A DNA stretch of 64,000 nucleotides from Rhabditophanes sp. KR3021 (lineage: Eukaryota > Nematoda > Chromadorea > Rhabditida > Alloionematidae), in NCBI GenBank assembly GCA_963281155.1, contig CAUJLY010000003.1:7006001-7070000 (forward strand), given 5' to 3'. A program made the position numbers and the translations under genes. Each line of letters begins with the position of its first letter. Positions within the stretch are counted from its first letter, which is position 1. Below the pieces are notes generated by a model. That model did no database searches. It was not told the DNA's origin and saw nothing but the letters and a program-made list of their open reading frames with translations. Shown here piece by piece: positions 34,878 through 47,146 of this stretch.

Positions 34878-35951
34878 TCAGGCAATAGTTTTTACTTTAA
34901 AATTAGAAGACAATGTAATTAGCTTAACCTTTGGATTATACGTGATTAAAGTTGAAAATTTGCTTTTTAATTGCTTAGCGAAGAAATGGAATAGGATTGA
35001 TGGTAGTCCGTTTGAACATATAAAAACAATTTCATGAGTAACATACAATTGGTGATGATGCTGAAAATGTGTGAATAGCAAAAAGAAACACGAAGAAGTC
35101 AGGATCAATGCCATTAAAGCAGTTTGATTAAAAGATTGTCTTGAATAAGAAGTTTCTTTGGTTGCTTTCTCGTGTCTGATGCTTCTTTTCATTACACCAA
35201 TGATGTAAAAGAATCCATAGATAAAGGTAATTGAAACGATGACAGCATAATTGTTGAAAAGGAAAACTACATTGATATCCGATTCAAGGCCAGTTTTAAT
35301 TTTGGGATATTCGGTAAAGGGATTAAATAGCCATGTTTTGTGTTTTGTTGAAAAGATTAGCGGATGAGTAAAGGCTGTCAATCCTATAAAGTATAACACA
35401 GGCCCACTCATCCAATACCAAGCTTTCTTTTTTCCAAACATTTGATAAGTCAATTGCCCGTCATAAATAGATAAACATCTATTAAAGGCCAGTATTATGA
35501 TTGTGATCGAGTACGCTCCCCACAAACCTACTGAAACAGATCCAAGAACAAAAATCAATTCAGGCTGAACACAATAAAAGGAACCCTCCAAAGCCAATAC
35601 TCCCGAACAAATGCCATGAACAACCAAAAAAATGACATTAATACATCCAATCATAAATTGCAACTTGTAATATGAATGTTTCATAAAGACATTCCTCCTC
35701 ATCGCTAACAAAAAGGGCAAATAAATGATAATAAAAACCAATGAAAGTATAATATAAACAATTCCAACACTCAAATTAGGTCTTTTCATGCTTTCATGTA
35801 GTTGGTAAGGCTTGAAAGAACAATCATAGTAATTGTTAATAATACTTCCATTGAAAAAGTAGTTGATAGGCATGGCCCAGTGAATAATGAATCTTCTTTG
35901 CCTTTTAATGTACCTTAAATAAACAACTGCCTCCTCATTTTTTAAGCTCAT
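34878..35951 (-). CDS. SRT-like nematode chemoreceptor (7TM GPCR)
   Basis: Single-exon 357-aa multipass protein. The N-terminus has NYYDC followed by RPNLSVGIVYIILSLVFIII, and TM2-TM3 show HSYYKLQFMIGCINVIFLVV, ALEGSFYC and ILAFNRCLSIYD. This is the layout of nematode SRT receptors, with NRC near the end of TM3 in place of DRY. About seven hydrophobic segments are seen. It follows the PHLPP-like gene on the same strand after 203 bp. Lack of introns is notable, as most genes here have several. Ligand unknown. Confidence 0.7.
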   Translation of the reverse strand: MSLKNEEAVVYLRYIKRQRRFIIHWAMPINYFFNGSIINNYYDCSFKPYQLHESMKRPNLSVGIVYIILSLVFIIIYLPFLLAMRRNVFMKHSYYKLQFMIGCINVIFLVVHGICSGVLALEGSFYCVQPELIFVLGSVSVGLWGAYSITIIILAFNRCLSIYDGQLTYQMFGKKKAWYWMSGPVLYFIGLTAFTHPLIFSTKHKTWLFNPFTEYPKIKTGLESDINVVFLFNNYAVIVSITFIYGFFYIIGVMKRSIRHEKATKETSYSRQSFNQTALMALILTSSCFFLLFTHFQHHHQLYVTHEIVFICSNGLPSILFHFFAKQLKSKFSTLITYNPKVKLITLSSNFKVKTIA

Positions 35952-36153
35952 TTCCTCCCTTAGGAACTAATATTTAATTGCAAAGTCCATTAAGAGATTT
36001 TGTAGTTGGGCAGGATATTTATATAACTACAGAGATCCTAAAAAAGAATGATGTTTCCCAGGAATTAGTATAAATTTGATGTATACATTAGAAAGGGCAG
36101 GAAATGGAAAGTGTAGAGGCTTTTTAATTTATTGAGATCAAAGTGTGTATAAT

Positions 36154-39100
36154 TTAAACTAAGTCAGATTGGAAGCTTCGGGTGTATATTGCCATTCCAT
36201 CTTCGGCGTAGTAGAGTAGAGGCTTGGTGAGAGATTCTTTTGCAAGCTGGAGTGGAAGTGATGGGACTGAGTTCTCGCGTTTGTTTAAGGTTGATTTGTC
36301 GCGGAATTCTTCTGTTGACACGGAAGAGCTTCTGATGTATTGTCTGGAAAAGGTGGTATTTTATCTTTGATAGAGTTTACTTACATTGGAACCTGTCTCT
36401 TGGATTTTCGAACAGACTTGCGTTCAAGGATTACGGGTGAGTGCTTATTTGGCGGAGTAAGTGGTGAATATCTAATACCAACTGGGGAGTGTTTCACTGG
36501 CGAGTGATTAAGAACGACAGGTGAATGATTCGAACTACTAACAGTTTCCGTTTCCATCTTTGAAATAGCTAACGAGATTTGTTCTAGTCTTTCTTCGATC
36601 TTCTTCAGCGTATTATCGTCACTACTAGAATCATTTACCTGGCTCTTTCCACGTTCACTCGAAAAACGCCTTGTCCTATTATTTAATTTAACAACAATGA
36701 TAGAAACATTCCCCTTAAAATCATTAGCCTGAACCAAGTCTTGAATCTTTTTTGCTCCCTGATGGCAGTTTCCTGTACTCTTGAGACACTCAACAATTTC
36801 TCTTATTTCAATATTCTTAAAAACTTCGCCATTTCCTAGGACCACAAATTCATCTAAAGGCGTAATCTGAATTGCCAATGTTTCTGGACCAGGAAAAATT
36901 GCCGGAAATAGGTACGAATATCCTAAAGATCTCCCAACACTGCAAATTCCATTAATCAAATTATTTTCGGTAATAATCGCATTTGCATTCCTTAGCCTTT
37001 CATACTCTTCACCTTTTAGGGGATCTATTTGATGAGTTAACTCGATATAACTAGAATCCGTCTTAACAACAATCCCTCCAATATTGCCAGAATTAGCACA
37101 AAACAAATACTGGTCCTGAATACTCAAAACCAGAGCACTCCCCCCTAATCTATTGGCGTCTTTGCCCAACCTAATATGCGCCCTCAATAAAGCCTTCTTC
37201 AACGTGTCCAGGTTAACAAAACGCTGCCTTTCCAAATAATCCTCCAAAAGATGTTTAATCTTAACAGCCATTTCAGTATTCGAGAAACCATTGACCATTC
37301 CAAAAATTATTCTGTCACCTTCCTTAGGTCTGATTTGTTTGATTGACATTTTTACTTTATCACCCGAACTTTCACTAAAACCAAATTGCAAGTTATGTTG
37401 CAAATTTTGGTTGCCGATGTCTTCGATTGAAATAGATTTTTGGTTGGCCTTTGCCATTTCGAGTGTCAGCAATTGAGTGGTGGTGCCATTGCATGTCAAG
37501 TCTAGGAACTTTAACTTGGATGTAATAAAGTTGTCAGGGACTAGTTTGGTTAAACGGTTGTTAGAAACGTCTATGATTTTCAATGTTTTACTTCCACTAA
37601 AATCAGGGACAGACGAAAGGCGATTCGAATGCAGACGTAAACAAACTAAATTTTCCATTTCCATAAATTCCTTTCCTATGGATGTTAATTTATTTCCACT
37701 CAAATTAATTTCTTCCATAAACTTCAACTGCCCTAAGCCACTATCACTAAAGAATCTAAGACAATTGTAACTCAAATCCAGTACTCTTAATTTTCTTAAG
37801 GCAACAATAACCGAAATAACACCTTCATCCAATTCATTCCTTGACATTCTCAAAACTTGTAATCTATTTAAATCATTGAAGTTATTTGGGGATGGAAGTT
37901 CTTTTAATCTATTATTAGATACATTTAATGATGTCAGTCTATGAGCACATTTAAATAAATTTGGACTTAGTAAGGTGACGAAATTATTAGATATATCCAT
38001 CTCTTCAATACAGCAATTTTCTACAATTTCCGGTAATTTTGTCAATCTATTGGTTTTGATATTTAGAAAACGTAATGAAGGCATATTCATAAAAAGTCTA
38101 CAAATAGTTAATGTAAATTTGACGTCATCTCTCTTACCGATAAGGAAGTATTTCGATGCAATTATTAGTCGCATATATTGAAATTAATCCATTAAGTTCT
38201 GGTATCCATTCAGGAAAGCTTTTTAATAGATTATGACTAACATCTATAGCTATTAATTTGAAGGGAACTGGCATGATGATCAATTCTTTTAGGTGGTTAT
38301 GTGATGCGTATAATTGCCTGATATTTGAGCCATTGATTACCAATTCTTTCAATCCCAAGTGTTGGCAATACAAAATTTGAAGGTGTGAAAGGTTCGATAA
38401 GTCTAATTTATCTATGAAACCTCCATTCCTGACATCTAATTTTGTTAGGTTAGAAAAATTGACAGAGTTCAGCGACAGATTGTTGCTTAAATTATTCAAT
38501 CTCAAGTTCAAAGAAGAAACATTTGACACAGCTGTAAGATTAAAAGCCCCTATTTCATTCCCAGCCAACAACCACCCCTCTAACCTATGCAAACCATACA
38601 GTATTTCAGGAACCTGTTTAAACCTATTAAATGTCAAATCCAAAACCGTTAACTGGCTGCATTCCCCCAAAGTAGGAGGCAACGTGGCCAGCCAATTATT
38701 TCCCAAATTCAAAACCTTCAAACTTTTAAGATTTCCAATTGCCGGAGCCACAGTCGATATTTGATTGTCACCCAAATTTAACTCAATCAACGTAACGATC
38801 TGCGTCAATGAAGTAGGAAATGAGCGTAAGGCATTGTCGGCAAGGTTCAAAACTTTTAATGAGGTAAAACGAATTAAATCGTCAATATATCCAATCATCA
38901 TACTTTTTGCCTACCATAGGGATAACACCAATTATATACCCAAAATTAAAACACATACCGTTTCATTATCTCTGCAGACTAAGGAATTTCGCCTCAAATT
39001 TATATTACTTATACTGCGGTTCTTTTCAATTGCGAACAAATACTCAGGCAGATGGACTAAAAATCTATCTGACAAATCGCAATTTGGCACCATTTGACAC

Positions 39101-39910
39101 TGAAAAAATGTAGTACATAATAATATATAATTAAGTTAATAAAAATGTCAAACAAACCTTCGAAATCTTTTCATACCAAATATTCAAATCACCAGGATCC
39201 TCAAACCAAATCAACACATGTTGCCCATTCTTTTCAGCCAATTTAAGACACTTCCCTTTGGATGAGTCATAAATTTCTGAAGTTAACTTTGTGAGTAAGA
39301 GAATTTCATCATCCGGCGACAGTCCATTTTCTTCTTTGTCTTTGAAAGTGATCAGACGGATGGTACCATTAAACAGAATACATTTCTTTTTCGACCATTT
39401 TTGGAGTAGGCCACTTTTCTTGATTAAACAAACTGACAGTAAGATACTTGCGAATCCATTGTCGTCGAGATGAAAGACGGGACAGTCGACGAAGAAGCAA
39501 ATAGTAAAACGAAGGTACTCGCTATCGCCCATTGACATCACATCTTGGATGTTGTCGTGACCTACAGTTGCAAGAACATCATTTTGTAGCCATAATGGAC
39601 GTGCCTCACAAACCAACTGACGAATGTGTAAATTTCCTATCTGGACGTAAATACTATTTATTTCTAACTTCTCGCATATCTCCCCAACTGTCTCATCCAT
39701 CGAAATGCAAATAACAGTTGACTTTTCTGAATTGGCCGTATAAAGCCTAATCAAACCATTTTTCTTAGGATTTCTCCTAATCCAATCTTGCTTACACTTT
39801 AATTTCCACGATCCCACTGAATCTCTCCTCTCAATACAAACTTCCTTCCCCTTTCTCTTGCCTGGTCGCTTGATAGTAGAATAAGGTGGTGGATCTTCAC
39901 TACCACTCAT
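36154..39910 (-). CDS. PHLPP-like protein: RA, PH, LRR and PP2C-type domain
   Basis: Relative of PHLPP, which in animals dephosphorylates the hydrophobic motif of AKT and PKC. Exons 39910-39158, 39099-38959, 38910-38138, 38097-36385 and 36343-36154 agree in phase, 1189 aa. An RA-like region (about 50-140) is followed by a PH domain (about 165-252), about 18 LRRs (300-760), a PP2C-type domain (about 790-1030) and a tail. The LGGSALVLSI and NSGNIGG blocks mark the PP2C fold. However, the metal-binding DG motif reads VNG (824-826) and the terminal DN reads GN (1018-1019), so activity is doubtful. The tail carries five SPV/SPL proline-directed sites within about 40 residues. Confidence 0.9.
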
Positions 39911-40509
39911 TTATCCTTCATTAAATAAATAGAAAATATCAAAATGTGGTAAAATAAAAAGGCAACCGAAATAAGTAGAAGAAAAGTCAATACTACAACA
40001 CAGACAATTAATACCTCCTAAACAACCTTGACTATTATCATCAAACAAAGCCTATATTCCTGAATAAGTTAAAAGTTTGTGTAAATTGTTTATTAAAAAT
40101 GTATACGAAGCAGTCTGATTTCAACTAATACACTAATTTGTGAAAGTATTTGATACTAAAAGTATGGCCCTAACTTGTTTTGACCCTTTTTGGGATGACT
40201 CTAATAGGGAGAAGGGATGGTGGTAAATAATTATCACATACACTTCCGCCACATTCACATCCTACCCCCAATTAAGATAATTGGGAAAAGAGTAGTTGGG
40301 GATGACAACAAAAGTCTCATCATTATTGTGAGGTTACAATTGGTTTTTAAATTGAGTGATAGTCAAGTAGAGTGAAGGGAAGTTTATTTTTTAAAAAGAT
40401 AAACAATGTTAGATGAACTAATACTTTATTCGTACAATAACTATGTGATAAAAATACAAATTTCTATGAAACCAAACAATTCAATTTTAATATTTACATA
40501 CTTCACCGT
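39911..40509. other. Intergenic
   Basis: Between the PHLPP-like start and the carboxypeptidase stop. No gene or RNA seen. Confidence 0.5.
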
Positions 40510-43111
40510 TTAGTTAGAAGTCTGGCAAAAATGACATCCCTTCCGACATTGTATTTTCATGAATCGGGAATGTTTGATACATACATTGGGGCGAGATTTG
40601 ATCCAGATGGTGCAAGAACGTTGGTTGTCTTCGCATTCTTCTTTGACGATATTTTGGTAGGAGGGCTTGATGGGTTGGATGGTGATTTTGGGTTTGGTTA
40701 GGGTTACTATGTTGGGGGCGATTTTGGCGGGAGTTGAGATGGTGACGGATTCAGGTAGGGATAGAGTTTCGTCTATGTTAGGCTTGTAGGTTTCTTCTTC
40801 TTCGTATCTGATGTCTATCACTTGCACGGGTTCTTCTTCATCTGACTTCAGCCTTTCCTCTGTTTTTAGTCTTTGCAACTGTTTTCGGAACAACATTTCA
40901 GAGAGGTGTTGATTATCCACACTGATTGTAGATTCAGTTGTTGTTGATGTTGCGATTAGTCTGGTAGTAGTAGTGGTAGGAATAGTCGTAGTAGTGGTTG
41001 CTTCTGTAGTTTCAACAACAGGTCTCGTCATCCTAGCCCAAGCCGTCCATTTCGGCCAGTTTCTGTCAGTCGTAGTTGATACTTGGTGTACCATTACCGG
41101 TCTATTTGTTGTCACCTTATGATTTGGTGTACTGATATCAAATCCATTATTCATAAACATGTTTGTTATATCAAAAGGATATGCTGTCGTTGACGGAACA
41201 CTTTGACTCGTTTCTACCTTTTCTTCCTTCACAACTTCGTTATGTTTTTGCGGAAGTGGCAAATTTAATAGTGAATCATCTTTTGCCAGGATCCTTTTCT
41301 CAAGCTCCGAATTTTTGGGTACGAACTTCCCTAAAATGTCATCTCTTTGTTTGATATCCTCTAGGTGAGGTGGTCTGATTGGCATTTTATTTTTAATCAA
41401 ACACGCTTCCATCACAACCTTGATTGCCTCAAATGTTTCAATTCCAGTTGGAATTAACTCCTCCTTGTTTAGAATGAATCCTCCTGATACTACAAATCAA
41501 TCAATTAAGCAATACCATTCAAGTCACTTACATTCCATTTCCGGTCTTAATTCAATCAAGTAGACATACTTAATTTTGAGCATACTTTTTGCCCAATCGT
41601 CAGAACCTCCCGAAGCAGGACTAAGTAAGTCAGCTCCTGTGCCGTAACGATAGTCAGTTCCATAGACTGCTCGTAGACGATTGATTGCTTTGTGAGCTAC
41701 TTTGGACTGTTAACCAAATGATTAGACAAACTACTGAAATGCACTTACGATGTCTGCAATGTCTGGCGGGTAATTGTTGTATTCGTGGGAGTAGGGGTGG
41801 ATAAAAAGCTGAGCATAGGTGTGCAAAGTTATAAAACCATCAAAACGACCTTTCATTTCATCGGAAGTCATGAAATCATGAACTGCCTTAGATTCAGGCT
41901 CAGAAATGGGGCCTGATCCTTGGTACTGATTAGAACAAGGATTCTCAGAAGACCCAGACTCGGACCAAAAGAAGTCGAAATTTCTATTTAGATCTACTCC
42001 TTGGCAGCATTTTATTCCACCCCATGCACCAGCTGAACATTTCCTTGGAGATCTATTTTTTCTCCATAATCGGATAGTTGGATTTGTACTACTTCTGGAA
42101 TATTCTAATCCATCTGGATTTAATACAGGGAAGATGTAGACGTCGAAATGGTTTAAGAAGTGTGTTATAAACTTATCCTTCCCATACCCTGAAACCAACT
42201 TTAACAAGTTTAATTAAATCTAAATAAACTAAACTTACTTGATTGATAACAAAAAGGGCTGTATGACTGGAGGGCCATTCTCTGGCATGAATGTTCCCAT
42301 CCACCCAAAAAGCTCTTTTAATAGAACCATCCGTCGTCGGGTTGCCGATCTTCAATCCCTCAATAGGTCTTCCCTCGTGTGAAACGCCAATCCTAATCAA
42401 ATTAACCAAAGTAGGAAAATAAAATTCAACTGTCCTCATATACTTGATCATAGTTGAATAACTTGAGTATTCTCCGAATTTATATTTAGCAGGCATTTCG
42501 CCGATATTCATATAACTTTTGGTGGGATCATTACTTGCATCATCAGCTAATTTTGTATTGTATTTAAGGGCAAATGGATTATACTGTTGTTTGGTTTGAC
42601 TAAATTTAGTACCATTGGAAGAGTCTAATCCATATTCATTCCGTAAAATCAACCTACAATAAAGAGAAACATATGGTTGGGAAAGTTAGGTGGTCATCTA
42701 AATAACCACTTTTTTAAGTCACTTACTCTTGAACATCTTCTATCATGATTGTGTAATGAATGTCATGTCTACGAAAAAATTGAATCAACTTGTCTTTATT
42801 GGAAGGAGAGACCATGATATCACAGTACAAACCAACTTTCCTTGGCTCAACCCAAAAATCAAAGCCATTCTGTTCATTTTGAGATTCAAGAATTTGTAAA
42901 AGTTTCAATTGTGGGGGGAATTTGGAACACTTCGATAGACAGTGAATTTGTCTTGATTTAATTGGGTACTGCAATTAAATGGGATAATCCACTTTTTTAG
43001 ATTTAAATAATTTACTTACTTATTATTATTAAGTTGACTATTACATATAGATGAATAAGAAACGATTATTATGGACAATAATAAAATTGCCCCATCTTTG
43101 ACATTCACCAT
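40510..43111 (-). CDS. Secreted M14 zinc carboxypeptidase with ShKT domain (SURO-1-like)
   Basis: Extracellular metallocarboxypeptidase; the worm relative SURO-1 acts in cuticle and body shape. Exons 43111-43020, 42968-42727, 42653-42239, 42198-41749, 41706-41532 and 41488/41489-40510, about 784 aa once one base is allowed for. A signal peptide (AILLLSIIIVSYSS) and an activation propeptide come first. Catalytic residues are seen: HARE zinc pair in GNIHAREW, substrate Arg in DLNRNFDFFW, zinc His in FITLHTYAQLF and Glu in YLIELRPE. A long Thr/Glu/Pro-rich linker with poly-Thr runs follows. The C-terminus has six cysteines spaced as an ShKT domain (CEDNQRSC to GCHFC). Exon 2 shifts frame in a run of six G (plus strand 42913-42918); one more base restores it. 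Confidence 0.9.
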
Positions 43112-44760
43112 ATATAATTGAATAAATAAAAACTTTATATGCTTTCAAACACAAAAAGAAATTGAAACTTATTACGGAGGTTGACTAATAATAATTTACA
43201 AAATCGTGGTGTCTCTTTTTTTTGTTAAATTTCTGATCCACGACAAAAGAAATGATATTAATAATAATAGTATATAAATACCTAATATAGATATGTCCGT
43301 ACCTATAATATATTAGGTCGTTAAAGGAAATCGCCAATGTCTTTTTCGATTATATATATGGAAATATTTAAAAAGATAATAGAAATGACGCAGCAATATA
43401 TATATCTAAAGATTTAGAGAAAATTGTATGGAGATGAATATTTTATCGGAGAAAGGGTGCAAATATTTAATTGAAAAGAACGGTCAGGCAGTTGCTAAAA
43501 CGTGTAACAAAAACCTAATATTGTTCATTTTGCTTTTATTGGGCGTCTATTTGAATATTATGGAGATAATGGATAAGAAACAAAAAGTTAAATACTATTT
43601 ATTGTTAAAGGGGGTGGTTAGGATGGAATGGCAAAGTCTAGGGGCTTGTGATCGTCAAAAGAGTAGCAGTATCTTCAAATCAAGCAACCCATAGACAACC
43701 ATCCCCATGTTTCGTTAAAATAAGTTGATATTTGCCCTGCAGACATCCAAAGAAGGAACAGTGGTATGATGCCTCGATCCGGCTTCACACTTTGCTCCTG
43801 ACGCAAGTTTGTCTTACTATTACTTACACATTCCTTCCCCATGACAAATCCAACAAAGCAACTAAAATATTTTGCTTCCAATTAAAAAGAATCACTTAAC
43901 ATTGCCAACTGAATTATTAATAAATAAATAAAATCCCAATCAACTTTTCATACACCCAACTAACTAATCACAAACAATTCATAACAACCAACAATCTTTA
44001 ATTCAAACCCTTTAATGATGGAGCCGGTTTTTGACACCAAAAGATTATGTCTAAAAAATGACATAACTTCAAAATTACAGATTATCCATTTATTATGTGT
44101 TAGCTTGGTCATCTTTTTAACCAATAATACGTGTTATTTTGAAACTTTGATGTGATAATTTTATCATGTTATAAATCTTTCTTAAATAAGCTAACAAGAT
44201 GTAACATCATCCAATTAGTACATAACAGGGTGTAGTTTTTGTTCAGAATTTCCTTTAGTTTTGATTTATTTAGCAGATTATAATTTTATTTGTGGATAAA
44301 AGGTGTTATTTTGGAGAGAGAGATAAAGATAAGGAATTTGACAAAAAGTTATTTTATGTAAACAAAATTAATTAGACAAACTTATTTACTCTCTTTTGAT
44401 TATGACAAAAAAATTTAGTTAAATTTAATAACTTTAAAAAGTAGTGGATTAATATGGTGGATAAAATTGTTCTACTTTGGTTCAAAATTCATGTTTATTG
44501 TTTGATGTTGTGTGTGTGTGATTTATTGTTGTTATCGTGTCATAATTAAGTTTAATTGGGAGATCGAGTAGAGGTAATGGTTTGCTTCAATCATCAGATA
44601 CATTTTTGGTTGCAAACTTGATGCCATTCAACAATGAGGTAGATTGTTTTGTGGTGAGGTTGTTGCTTATAAAGTCAGTTATATTAAATGATAAGATAGA
44701 CAAAAGCTTGGTTGATTGGCTATTGTTTAGCCAATTGATGTTCCAATTAGGCAACAAAAT
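43112..44760. other. Intergenic, AT-rich
   Basis: About 1.6 kb without a supported gene. A perfect 10-bp inverted repeat (ACCTAATATA and its complement) lies at 43280-43289 and 43309-43318. An open frame at 43428-43694 has no protein-like features. Confidence 0.5.
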
Positions 44761-45861
44761 TTAAAATTTCTTCCTTTCCCATTGATTAATTAAAGTTGTA
44801 TGGTGTACAAGTCCATCCGCATTAGCTGGAATAACATTAAATACATTGACTTGCAAAGTAGAACATCTATAAACTCCAAAAATGGAAAAGTACATATACT
44901 TCATGACTTGTATATCCGTAAAATAAAAGACGAAGCAGTAAATAATGATATAGACAGGTATTGCCAATGAAACCAATTCTTTAAAGAATGCCATGTCCAC
45001 CTTTGAATGCCATTCTCTTTCCAAAATAAGATAAGCTCCATATCCGTTTATGGCTAGGAAAAGTGCAAACAACAAAGTAGCTAAGGCTATGGTTCTCATA
45101 GACTTGACAATTTGCTTCAAGATATAACGGCTACTTAATCTGTAGCTATGAATTCGTTCAGCAGACGTGCATTTCAATAGACCGAAGCAACCAACTAAGA
45201 TTATTATGGCTACCCCACATAAAAAAATGTCTACTATGATGTCATGTTTCAGAAAAGCTTCGATATTTTGTTGGGCAGAGACGAGACTACTGCAGTAATC
45301 AACTTGTTGGGTCGAGTTTTGGGAGATTTGATCAACAACAGAACTTACAAACATATAAGTTGGATATCCAATCTAAAAATATAATTTGATCAAAATGAAA
45401 CTCCAACTTACAGCCATAACAATAAACATAAGCATAATAAAAATGAAACGTCGTTTTTCATAAGATGCATAAAGGATGGCAGCAATGAACCTTTCGGATA
45501 TGATCGCGCCAAAAATGTACTGAAAAGAGGTTAAAGCCCTCGTATTGAAAACAGAGGATATTTTACAATAATTATCTGTTTGCAAATAATCACAAGATTC
45601 AGAAGCAACAACTGCAGACACTATATTATTGATAGCTCTAAATGTTGTTCCGAAAGTTCTGACAAAAAAAGCAAAGTGGAGGGTTGCCAAAAGCATTCTT
45701 AGATGAATATGATAAATAAAATACTTGAACAAGCAGAACGTTTTAAGAAACAGTAAAAACATAGCCATGCAATTAAATAGTATTATGGTAAACCAAACAC
45801 ATTTCATTTTAATAGCACTTCCAATAAGAAAAGCTTCTTGACATAAACTTGTATCATTCAT
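44761..45861 (-). CDS. SRA/SRAB-like nematode chemoreceptor (7TM GPCR)
   Basis: Two exons, 45861-45412 and 45372-44761, 353 aa. About seven hydrophobic segments. TM2-TM3 region has FIYHIHLRMLLATLHFAFF and a paired-cysteine loop (SCDYLQ, YCKISS). A GAIISERFIAAILYASYEKRR motif at the end of TM4 matches the ER-A...YE signature of SRA/SRAB/SRE-type receptors. The single intron interrupts the next segment. The exact subfamily cannot be settled by eye. Ligand unknown. Confidence 0.7.
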
Positions 45862-47146
45862 GTTGATTAAGTAGAATATTTAAGATATAGTAAAGTAAGT
45901 TAAAATAGTGATACCACCAAAGGAATAAAACAAATTGTTATGAATGATACGAAACTACATGCAAAATAAAATGAAAAGTTGGCCAAAAGGTATAACTTTT
46001 ACTATAATTTTTTAAAAACGGAAATAAAATTTGATGTGAAGCATTAAGGCTTGGAAATAAATTTATTAGAAGAGGAGAAGATTAATCTTCTAAGTCTTCA
46101 TTGAAATGTATAACCTTTGAATGTTCCTGGGCTTTCAAAAGTAAAAGGAAATGTGCGGCATTCAGTTTATTGTTGGTAACCTTTTATGCTTTTAATAAAT
46201 AACAATGCCCTGAAAGTTGTACTAGTTTGTGTTGGGTTTTGTTAGGTTAATACTTGGATTAAAATTATGGAAGGTAAAAAATCATTCGCAAGTAACATGT
46301 TAATTTGTTAGGAATAATAAGTGGGAGGGAAAAATGGCAAATACTTTTTTTGTCAATGGTAAAAAAGAAGTGAGGCTAATTTAGGTTAAAAATGGAGAAT
46401 AATTGATTATTTATTAATGAGCCTTCTTAATAGCAATAAATTGCCAAGCTTATTCGTAGAACCAATACATAAATTAAAAATGCAAACATCAAGAGTTTAT
46501 CATGATTTGCAAAAAATGTTCACTGAGATAGGGGTATGAAAGACTATTTTCGAATTTTCCTCACCGGTGAGTTTCGCACCATTCGTTGAACTATGTTATC
46601 TTCATCGTGAACGAAACAACGCCGCACATTTGACAAATTTTGCAATTTGCAAGTCGACACACTGCTGTTCATTAAGTAGTAATGTCAGTCTGGTAATATA
46701 TAACATCCACTTTTTGTCTTTAAAGATACAACTTTTGTGTGTAAAGATATTTTTATTTAATTTAGTAGAAGTAAATAGACAATGCAATGTTACCTACGTC
46801 ATAGGACTCAATTATAACTTTCACAAAAAGATATTTATCCATGGGGAAGTCCATTCAAAAAATTTGTCCAAATTGTCACCGTATATTAAGCCATTATATT
46901 TTTATAATTCTGTGAACATAAATATTACCTCAAATACATAAGTGATAATTACATAAATTAACGCAACAACGTAATAATTGGTAATACCAAATTCTAAGCT
47001 TATAGTGCAAACCTATTCAATTTAATGACGTTGGTACTTCTTAGAAAGCCAATAAAAAAGATACTAAATGATGTACATAAATATTTTATTTAAAAGACAT
47101 TTAGTTATAAATATGTGTTAATATTTGAAAGAGATCTACAATTAAG
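45862..47146. other. Intergenic, AT-rich
   Basis: No supported gene between the myosin stop and the chemoreceptor start. A 124-codon open frame at 46567-46941 on the plus strand lacks protein-like composition and is treated as chance. Confidence 0.5.

Noticed and set aside
46567..46941. 124-codon plus-strand open frame
   Set aside because: Composition is irregular, there is no domain, and no splice or start context supports it.
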